NCBI RefSeq assembly: GCF_000808535.1
Contig: NZ_JWLV01000045.1
Coordinates: 1 to 64,000, forward strand
Reading direction: 5' to 3'
DNA from: Vibrio sinaloensis
GTDB lineage: Bacteria; Pseudomonadota; Gammaproteobacteria; Enterobacterales; Vibrionaceae
DNA: 64,000 bases
The notes under the pieces are model-generated. The model was not told where the DNA came from and did no database searches. It saw nothing but the letters and a program-made list of their open reading frames with translations. The position numbers and the translations under genes were made by a program. Shown here piece after piece: positions 58,744 to 64,000 of the stretch (positions are counted from its first letter, which is position 1; the number at the start of each line of letters is the position of its first letter).

Positions 58744-59433
58744 TTAATCCGCAATAGCTATAGTAATTGAAATATCATCGCTACTATAGTCACCAAAATC
58801 TACTAGCCATGCATTCTTTGGATTACCTTGAGTAAGCGGACTTTCGCCAGGATTAAACTCCAAACCTATTGCTGCGTGATTCCACAAAAGGTCTTTTAAA
58901 TAGCTAATATACGATTCAATTGTATTTTTTGAGCTTGCGTACTTTTGCTTATACCTTGAAATATGTGAGTCATAATCTTCAGAAAATGGTTTCGGTATAT
59001 GCATAAAGTCACCACATTTTTTGTAAATCTTAATCAACTCACCATGGGTAACTGTAATGTCTTTACGCTGAATTTGATGTAAGCCATCGCTAAATTGACT
59101 CTGACCTAAAGGAATTGGCATAAAGTGAGGACTAATAGAGTTAAGTTTCTGTAGGATAACTCTCGCATTCCAGTCCTTTGTAAAATCGCCATTGATGTCA
59201 CTTTCTTCACCTTCAATTCGTCTAAATTCTTTATATCTATTTTTGTCGCATAAAACAGAGCTAAAGCAAATTTGTTCGACAATTTTTCTTAATTGAAGAA
59301 AGCAGAACTCAGCATCCAGCGGAGGTAAAGAGCTTTTTTCTGATTGTTTAGAAAGGCATTCATCCACAGCTCTAATCCTCACTTTGACTTCAAGCATCAT
59401 AGACTGATAAATCTGATATGGTTGAACTTTCAT
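58744..59433 (-). CDS. Hypothetical cassette protein, helical
   Basis: 229 residues, largely alpha-helical in its first 60 and 120-190 region, soluble, with four cysteines. The segment FCFLQLRKIVEQICFSS followed by basic residues gives it the look of an all-helical bundle, but no HEPN RxxxxH motif is seen. It is alone in its cassette, with no strong ribosome site. Function unknown. Confidence 0.65.
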   Translation of the reverse strand: MKVQPYQIYQSMMLEVKVRIRAVDECLSKQSEKSSLPPLDAEFCFLQLRKIVEQICFSSVLCDKNRYKEFRRIEGEESDINGDFTKDWNARVILQKLNSISPHFMPIPLGQSQFSDGLHQIQRKDITVTHGELIKIYKKCGDFMHIPKPFSEDYDSHISRYKQKYASSKNTIESYISYLKDLLWNHAAIGLEFNPGESPLTQGNPKNAWLVDFGDYSSDDISITIAIAD

Positions 59434-59450
59434 GACTATCTCACTTTAAC

Positions 59451-59578
59451 TTATAACGCCGCATTAAGATGTGAGCAACGCTACCACGAAACTTAGCCAA
59501 GCCACCTTAAACACAAAACCCAACGATAGAATGAAAAATTCCATGCGTTGGGAATCACTCTTAAATGCTTTGTTATAC
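59451..59578 (-). repeat. attC site 7
   Basis: 128 bp from TTATAAC to GTTATAC. Inner sequence is more diverged (GAGCAACGC, GCGTTGGGAATC). It is the attC of the two-gene DGQHR/GIY-YIG cassette. Confidence 0.92.
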
Positions 59579-60715
59579 AACAGATTTTGTTAGTCTAGAT
59601 TTTATTTTTTTTAGCTTGGTTGCACTCACCTTTAGGATTCGTTTTCTTTGAGCCGACCAAAGGTTATTCTTCAGAATCTTACCTGACATATATAAATCAT
59701 TTTTACTAACAATCAAAACTGCGCATTCCAAAGATTTCTCCGAGGATAAAAGTTCAATTACCGTATCAGTGTAGATATCCCAACCAATTGGTCTAAACAG
59801 TAGATGACCGCCATCATGATTGTTTCTGTATTTTTCTATGTCTTGACCTTCCTTATAGTCGGATAAACTTTTAACATTAGAAAAAGTAATTTCATAAAAT
59901 AATTTAATAAATTCGAACAATTCATTCTCTTGTTCGTCTGTGATTTTTACTTTTTCAATCTCACTAATCTTACAGTCTAATTTGAAGGATAAGAGCTTTT
60001 GTACACAATCAAAAATATTACCTAACGTTGTTACATTAGTTTTATCTCTTAATGGTCCAACACTAAACGCCACATTGTTTTCATTTAGGCATTTACTTTC
60101 TTCTACTATTCGTCGAGTGATGCAAGCCGCTATATCATCCTCATCCAATGCTATGATTGCATCTTTTTTAACCAATTTGGCCTTTTTATTTAGGGTTGTG
60201 AATAATCTACGAGACTTCTTAATACCTGACTTCGTATTTCTATGTGTAACAATAATGACACTGAGCTGCTCAAAGCCAATATCTTCGTTGTTCTCTACAG
60301 CTTTTTTTATGCCTGACAAACGGTGTTGACCGTCTAGTGCAAACATTTTTTCTTCTTTGGTCAATGAAAGAAAACCAAGGCATTCGCGAGCATAGTCTGG
60401 CATTTCCAATAACTCAGCTTCTTTGCTATTTGGCTCAATTCGTGTGAAGTCATGCCATTGAGGATCACCATCATATATTGCGACAACGAGAGAATTAAAA
60501 AAGTGGTCTGGATTACTTATTAAATAATCTCCAATTTCGACTGCTCGCTCATCTTCGAGGTTCCTTTGAATCATCTCAGATAACTTTTCACTTGTGTGCA
60601 AATCTGTTGCAAAGTTTATTAGCTCACTAATGTCTTTTAGCTGCATTAGACAAGTGTAAGTGTCCCAAGTACCCATTTTACCCCGAAGGCAAGGGATTAC
60701 TAACTTCTTACTCAT
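59573..60715 (-). CDS. DGQHR-domain protein (DndB-like)
   Basis: 380 residues. The signature FALDGQHRLSG is at 126-136, followed by FTTLNKKAKLVKKD near 170, the second conserved block of DGQHR proteins. The family includes DndB of DNA phosphorothioation and related proteins of 7-deazaguanine DNA modification; by fold it is placed near ParB/Srx-like nucleotide-binding domains. No DndA/C/D/E genes are present. Its ATG overlaps the stop of the GIY-YIG gene by 4 bases, so the two are coupled, and its TAA lies in the attC core. Confidence 0.85.
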   Translation of the reverse strand: MSKKLVIPCLRGKMGTWDTYTCLMQLKDISELINFATDLHTSEKLSEMIQRNLEDERAVEIGDYLISNPDHFFNSLVVAIYDGDPQWHDFTRIEPNSKEAELLEMPDYARECLGFLSLTKEEKMFALDGQHRLSGIKKAVENNEDIGFEQLSVIIVTHRNTKSGIKKSRRLFTTLNKKAKLVKKDAIIALDEDDIAACITRRIVEESKCLNENNVAFSVGPLRDKTNVTTLGNIFDCVQKLLSFKLDCKISEIEKVKITDEQENELFEFIKLFYEITFSNVKSLSDYKEGQDIEKYRNNHDGGHLLFRPIGWDIYTDTVIELLSSEKSLECAVLIVSKNDLYMSGKILKNNLWSAQRKRILKVSATKLKKIKSRLTKSVV

Positions 60716-61248
60716 AGGATGCTTGCTCCTTTTAACAAGTCTCTTACTTCTACCAAAAAATCATTTGTGTTATATGGTGGTATGAAAATTGTAGTCAACT
60801 GTTCTTCAATGTCACCCGTAGATACACCATTTGGTACCTCAGCATAGTGATATGTCAAATGTCCAGCCCAAAGATTTAACATTCTATGAATTTTAGGTCT
60901 AGATTGAACTCTCGCTTCTCTAACATAATCTCTATAGCGCTTTTTAATTGTATTATTGCTTGTTGTATCTCCCGCTTTACCAACGTAAAGAATATAAGAA
61001 TTACTCGGTAAACTTCCATGTTCAACGTTAATCGAGAATGCATAGACACCCTGATGATCTGGTAGATTAGGGGACGGATCATTAAACTTGATTGTATTCC
61101 ACACTAAGTCCGGCAATTCGTCTTTTTTACGAATAAAGCTAGGGCAAAGAACAAATTCCCTTCTATATTTCGATATATACGCTAGGCGTTTGTCATCCTG
61201 GGATTGCTCTTCAATATCTTGATCAAGAACGTCATAAAATTCACTCAT
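60712..61248 (-). CDS. GIY-YIG nuclease-domain protein
   Basis: 178 residues. A complete GIY-YIG set can be seen: GVYAF (67-71) and ILYVGKA (86-92) for the two tyrosine strands, Arg104 in IKKRYRDY, Glu148/149 in DIEEQLTTIF, and Asn160 in PPYN. An N-terminal region of 60 residues is unassigned. GIY-YIG domains cut DNA or, rarely, RNA. It is upstream of and overlaps the DGQHR gene within one cassette. Ribosome site weak. Confidence 0.82.
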   Translation of the reverse strand: MSEFYDVLDQDIEEQSQDDKRLAYISKYRREFVLCPSFIRKKDELPDLVWNTIKFNDPSPNLPDHQGVYAFSINVEHGSLPSNSYILYVGKAGDTTSNNTIKKRYRDYVREARVQSRPKIHRMLNLWAGHLTYHYAEVPNGVSTGDIEEQLTTIFIPPYNTNDFLVEVRDLLKGASIL

Positions 61249-61271
61249 TTACTACAATATATCCTCATGTT

Positions 61272-61412
61272 GTATAACGCCCTGTTAAGGTGTGAGCAAC
61301 GCAATACCGAAGCTCCCGCATACCACCTTAAACACTAAACGCAACGCAACGCAACGCAACGCATAGTAAAAATGCCACGCGTTGCGAATCACTCTTAAAC
61401 AGTTTGTTAGCT
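61272..61412 (-). repeat. attC site 8, expanded by a pentanucleotide repeat
   Basis: 141 bp from GTATAAC to GTTAGCT, about 14 longer than the other sites. The extra length is explained by GCAAC repeated in tandem at 61341-61363, in the variable central spacer. Confidence 0.92.
61341..61363. repeat. GCAAC microsatellite inside attC 8
   Basis: Four full GCAAC units plus a partial one. Pentanucleotide steps allow length change by slippage and would alter the loop of the folded attC. Confidence 0.9.
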
Positions 61413-61967
61413 CGTTAACTTACGTAATTCTTCGATATATAAAGAAATGTTTCTATGCGATATTTCGATTAGCTCAAGTGTGTCATGAGCAGAATCATCA
61501 AAGTGGAACTCAACCCAGTCAAACTCTCGGTTAACTTTAACTGGAATAGCAATGCTTTTCTCAATTTCTTCAACGCTCATATCTGAAGAAATCACAGCAG
61601 GTTTGCCCTGTCCAAGAGGCATACCATTGTAAGAACAGTTATCGAATACTACTCTGCCTCCACGCATTGAGACTAAATTGCCTACATTCGTTGTGGAGCC
61701 TTCTGAGTTTTTTCGAACTTGTCCAGTTAAGCGATTATGTTTATTAAAGTTAGTCTGATCGCACAATTGCTTAAGCCAATCATCACCACTTTTGAAGGGC
61801 TGAATAGACTCAATGAGTTGATACACATGTGGAAGCTGTGTTTTTAAGTTTGGTAAATTTCTCTTAACATTAGCCTGAAATAATGCTTCCTCGTATTTCG
61901 CACGCAAGGTGGAAATGTTTCCATCAACTGTGTCGAGTAACTCTATTATATCTTCGTATCTGTCCAA
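61407..61967 (-). CDS. Hypothetical cassette protein with TTG start
   Basis: 186 residues starting at a TTG 7 bases after AGGAG; an ATG nearby is in another frame. N-terminal helical part (1-60, coiled-coil-like) and a beta-rich middle (GNLVSMRGGRVVFDNCSYNG). The stop uses the attC core. No family recognised. Confidence 0.65.
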   Translation of the reverse strand: MDRYEDIIELLDTVDGNISTLRAKYEEALFQANVKRNLPNLKTQLPHVYQLIESIQPFKSGDDWLKQLCDQTNFNKHNRLTGQVRKNSEGSTTNVGNLVSMRGGRVVFDNCSYNGMPLGQGKPAVISSDMSVEEIEKSIAIPVKVNREFDWVEFHFDDSAHDTLELIEISHRNISLYIEELRKLTS

Positions 61968-61981
61968 ATTTCATCTCCTAG

Positions 61982-62109
61982 AGCTAACGCCGCGTTAAGT
62001 GGTGAACAACGCACACCGTCAAACCTAAACCATTGTACCTTAAACACTAAAGCCGATTTAAACCGAGAGCGCCAAGCGTTGTGAATCCGCCTTAAACGCC
62101 TTGTTATGC
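61982..62109 (-). repeat. attC site 9
   Basis: 128 bp from AGCTAAC to GTTATGC with standard inner boxes. Confidence 0.93.
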
Positions 62110-62451
62110 TTCTTTTTTACGATTCAGGTATTGGCTATTAACTTTAACGCCATTAGGTGAAATCCAACCCTCATTCAAGTAAGAGTGATAATATTCTAAA
62201 AATTCATCGTGCTCTTCAAATGAATACATTCGACAATTTATATTGTCGAGTAAATCTGTTGTGACTTCGATTACACCATTCTCACGATAAGTAACCTGAT
62301 TTACTGTCCAAGAGAAGTAATCGCCTACAACACGATTACGGAATTTAACAGATTCGCCAACTCTTGGAATGGCGGCAAGGCGAATGTTTTTTAGTAAGTG
62401 AACCCACTCCTTTTTGCTCGCCAAATAGATATTGAATTCGATTTCTATCAA
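62104..62451 (-). CDS. Hypothetical cassette protein with TTG start
   Basis: 115 residues from a TTG 6 bases after AGGAG. Beta-rich N-terminal half (IRLAAIPRVGESVKF, a compact barrel-like pattern) followed by a charged helix. The TAA is in the attC core. Function unknown. Confidence 0.65.
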   Translation of the reverse strand: MIEIEFNIYLASKKEWVHLLKNIRLAAIPRVGESVKFRNRVVGDYFSWTVNQVTYRENGVIEVTTDLLDNINCRMYSFEEHDEFLEYYHSYLNEGWISPNGVKVNSQYLNRKKEA

Positions 62452-62476
62452 CTCTTTCTCCTGATCTCATGAAGAT

Positions 62477-62604
62477 GCATAACGCCGCGTTAAGTGGTGA
62501 ACAACGCTAACCACCGAACCTAACCCATTGCACCTTAAACACTAAATGCAATTTAAACTGAGATCGCCAAGCGTTGTGAATCCGCCTTAAACGCCTTGTT
62601 AGGC
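62477..62604 (-). repeat. attC site 10
   Basis: 128 bp from GCATAAC to GTTAGGC. It is the attC of repeated cassette copy B. Confidence 0.93.
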
Positions 62605-62695
62605 GAAGTTTCCCACCAGGGTTTAAGGCTGTTTGAAAACAGATTACCCGAAACCGAATAAGCAACCAAACACCCACTGACTTTTTGTGATTCAA
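62507..62695 (-). CDS. DUF3265-like short ORF spanning an attC
   Basis: A 62-codon frame starting at a TTG in the end of cassette copy B and reading through most of attC 10. The part encoded by the attC (LTRRLRRIHNAWRSQF...) resembles DUF3265 entries common in Vibrio integrons. The frame is also open in copy C into attC 11. It may be an accident of repeat sequence; no ribosome site supports it. Confidence 0.3.
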   Translation of the reverse strand: MNHKKSVGVWLLIRFRVICFQTALNPGGKLRLTRRLRRIHNAWRSQFKLHLVFKVQWVRFGG

Positions 62696-63028
62696 GAACC
62701 ATAAATATCACTATGTTTCAGCCAAGATTCCAAAGACCACGGAATGCAGGCCTTTAGCAACAAAGTAGGTTTTGAGCCCGAAAAAACCAAAACTGCAAAC
62801 TTAAAGCGAGGACGAAAGCCTCGATTAACCTGCCCTTATCACACTTTGAGCCAGTGAGATTTACAACTAACCGATTGTGAAAACCAATGAGACAACCCGC
62901 GAACCTTTGCATATTTTACGGCCAGAGAGATTCAAGAATTGGAGCCGACAATATTGAATTGCCTACTTAGAAAAACGAATGCTCAAAGAGAACTAAGAAG
63001 ATGAGAACAAAGAACTTTCCTGCCCGTC
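62605..63028 (-). repeat. Repeated integron cassette body, copy B
   Basis: 424 bases, full length, flanked by attC 10 and attC 11, alike to copies A and C. It has no gene of normal size. Like C, it runs from GAAGTTTCCCACC to CTGCCCGTC. Confidence 0.85.
62754..62912 (-). CDS. Conserved 52-codon frame in cassette copy B
   Basis: ATG to TAA, 52 residues, alignable without gaps to the frame in copy A, with FAGCLIGFHNRLVVN, TGSKC and a final CC. No ribosome site is seen. Read with the A and C copies. Confidence 0.3.
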   Translation of the reverse strand: MQRFAGCLIGFHNRLVVNLTGSKCDKGRLIEAFVLALSLQFWFFRAQNLLCC

Positions 63029-63156
63029 GCCTAACGCCGCGTTAAGTGGTGAACAACGCCAACCACCAAACCTAAACCATTGCACCTTAAACACTTAAGC
63101 TAACTTGAACTGAAATCGCCAAGCGTTGTGAATCCGTCTTGAACGCCTTGTTAGGC
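63029..63156 (-). repeat. attC site 11
   Basis: 128 bp from GCCTAAC to GTTAGGC, the attC of repeated cassette copy C. Confidence 0.93.
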
Positions 63157-63580
63157 GAAGTTTCCCACCGATGTTTAAGGTTGTTTGAAAGCAGATTACC
63201 CGAAACCAAATAAGCAACCAAACACCCACTGATTTTTTGTGATTCAAGAACCACAAAACTCACTATGTTTCAGCCAAAATTCCAACGGCCACGAAATACA
63301 GGCCTTCAGCAACAACGCAGGTTTTGAACCCAAAAATGCCAAAGAGACAAACTAACAGCGCAATCGAAAGCCTCAATTCACTTGCCCTTGCCACACTTTG
63401 AGCCAGTTAAACCCACCGCCATCCAACACTGAAAACCAATGAGGCAACCCACGAAATTTGGCATGTTTTACGGCTGGAGAGATTCAAGAATTTGAGCCGA
63501 CAATTCCAAGTTGCCGACTTAAAAAAACGAATGCTCAAAGAGAACTGAGAAGATGAGAGCAAAGAACTTTCCTGCCCGTC
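63157..63580 (-). repeat. Repeated integron cassette body, copy C
   Basis: 424 bases between attC 11 and attC 12, alike to A and B. The 52-codon frame occupies 63306-63464 with the same start and end, but an in-frame TGA at codon 29 interrupts it. Confidence 0.85.
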
Positions 63581-63708
63581 GCCTAACGCCTTGCTAACAA
63601 GCGACAACGCGATGCCACTCAACTTGAATATTGTGCCATAAACACGGAGCTGATATTGCGACTGAAGTCGCCAAGCGTTAGGAGTCTTTGTTAAGCAATT
63701 TGTTAGCC
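63581..63708 (-). repeat. attC site 12, diverged
   Basis: 128 bp from GCCTAAC to GTTAGCC. Inner sequence differs from the others (TTGCTAACAAGCGACAACGC, GCGTTAGGAGTC), so it is a separate attC lineage. Confidence 0.88.
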
Positions 63709-63723
63709 GCTCATTCCCAAAGG

Positions 63724-64000
63724 TTATTGCTTACTCAACAAGAACTTACGCAAATCTCTCTCTGCACGCATAACAAACAGAATAAACACTTTGTCACCGT
63801 CTTGTTTATAGAAAACACGACATGGATTAACGACAACTTCACGATAACTTAGATGTTCTAGCTCGGGTGGAATACGACCTGACTCTGGGAAAGTTTGTAG
63901 GCGTTCGACTTTGGAGAAGATCGTTTGCACTAACTGCTTTGCAGCTACGATATTTTCAAGTGCGATATATTCAGCGATATCGTTGAGGTCAGATAACGCT
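63724..64000 (-). CDS. RelE/ParE-family toxin (start outside window)
   Basis: 91 residues are visible and the frame is open to the right edge. The sequence SDLNDIAEYIALEN...FPESGR...YREVVVNPCRVFYKQ...VMRAERDLRKFL follows the ParE/RelE toxin pattern. Such toxins inhibit gyrase or cut mRNA on the ribosome and are neutralised by an antitoxin encoded just upstream, here beyond base 64000. Toxin-antitoxin cassettes are frequent in large integrons and stabilise the array. Confidence 0.88.
   Translation of the reverse strand, partial: ALSDLNDIAEYIALENIVAAKQLVQTIFSKVERLQTFPESGRIPPELEHLSYREVVVNPCRVFYKQDGDKVFILFVMRAERDLRKFLLSKQ

Noticed and set aside
58744..59433. HEPN RNase
   Set aside because: The helical look is suggestive, but the RxxxxH motif was not found.
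59573..61248. A complete Dnd phosphorothioation system
   Set aside because: Only a DGQHR protein is present; no cysteine desulfurase, PAPS-reductase-like or DndD/E genes are in the window.
63407..63622. 71-codon minus frame crossing cassette C and attC 12
   Set aside because: It is not open in the same way in copies A and B and begins within attC 12, so it is likely chance.
55774..63708. Regular spaced repeats that might suggest a CRISPR array
   Set aside because: The repeats are 126-141 bp with attC core ends and genes between them, not short repeats with uniform spacers.

Overview
The window is a Vibrio chromosome segment. It reads as ordinary chromosomal genes up to about 53.9 kb, then as the distal end of a sedentary chromosomal integron (superintegron) up to the right edge. 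Genus-level pointers are the VemP arrest peptide upstream of a second secD-secF pair, whose C-terminus matches the Vibrio export-monitoring peptide, and the 126-128 bp VCR/VPR-type attC repeats with core ends such as GCCTAAC and GTTAGGC. The species cannot be fixed from sequence alone; the repeat type fits the V. parahaemolyticus/harveyi-like vibrios.

Layout. 1-5.3 kb: a dienelactone hydrolase cut by the left edge, then vemP-secD2-secF2 on the minus strand and two envelope proteins. 5.4-9 kb: a CHASE-GGDEF-EAL protein, and phhA-phhB divergent from acetoacetyl-CoA synthetase with a TyrR-type box between them. 11-21.7 kb: methyltransferase, LysR, CDF transporter, an OmpR-type two-component pair, UspE-like protein, an N-acetylglucosamine-type PTS EIIBC and a Cache chemoreceptor. 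22-30 kb: a large PLP decarboxylase, a small TTG-start protein behind FNR-like palindromes, GMP reductase with a structured leader, a second chemoreceptor, an Lrp/LysE pair and a siderophore-interacting flavoreductase with a Fur-like box. 30-48.6 kb: LysR, RluA-like synthase, TPR-GAF-GGDEF, OsmC, RhlE, a periplasmic binding protein paired with a membrane diguanylate cyclase, YqfB, a NemR-like TetR module with oxidoreductase and GST, KatG, a beta-hydroxyacid dehydrogenase, a HAD phosphatase and YghU. 48.6-53.95 kb: an all-minus block of GNAT, small membrane, lipoprotein, DUF4336, epimerase and HAD genes leading into the integron.

Integron (about 54.0-64.0 kb). Twelve complete attC sites separate cassettes whose genes all lie on the minus strand. 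The integrase and attI should therefore lie to the right of this window, and the oldest cassettes are at the left. Cassette contents include a zinc-ribbon protein, a membrane protein, a GNAT, several unknowns, an apparently non-coding cassette in three copies, a RelE/ParE toxin cut by the right edge, and a two-gene cassette encoding a GIY-YIG nuclease overlapping a DndB-like DGQHR protein. An IS3-family element has broken the left end of the array, and a 32-bp relic of a similar element sits where the last attC should be.

The most interesting candidate system is the GIY-YIG/DGQHR cassette, which looks like a compact nuclease plus nucleotide- or modification-sensing pair. Next come the repeated cassette with a length-conserved 52-codon frame, the guaC leader with two hairpins sharing one loop, and the binding-protein/diguanylate-cyclase operon. 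All motif and family calls were made by eye; no database or folding computation was run.
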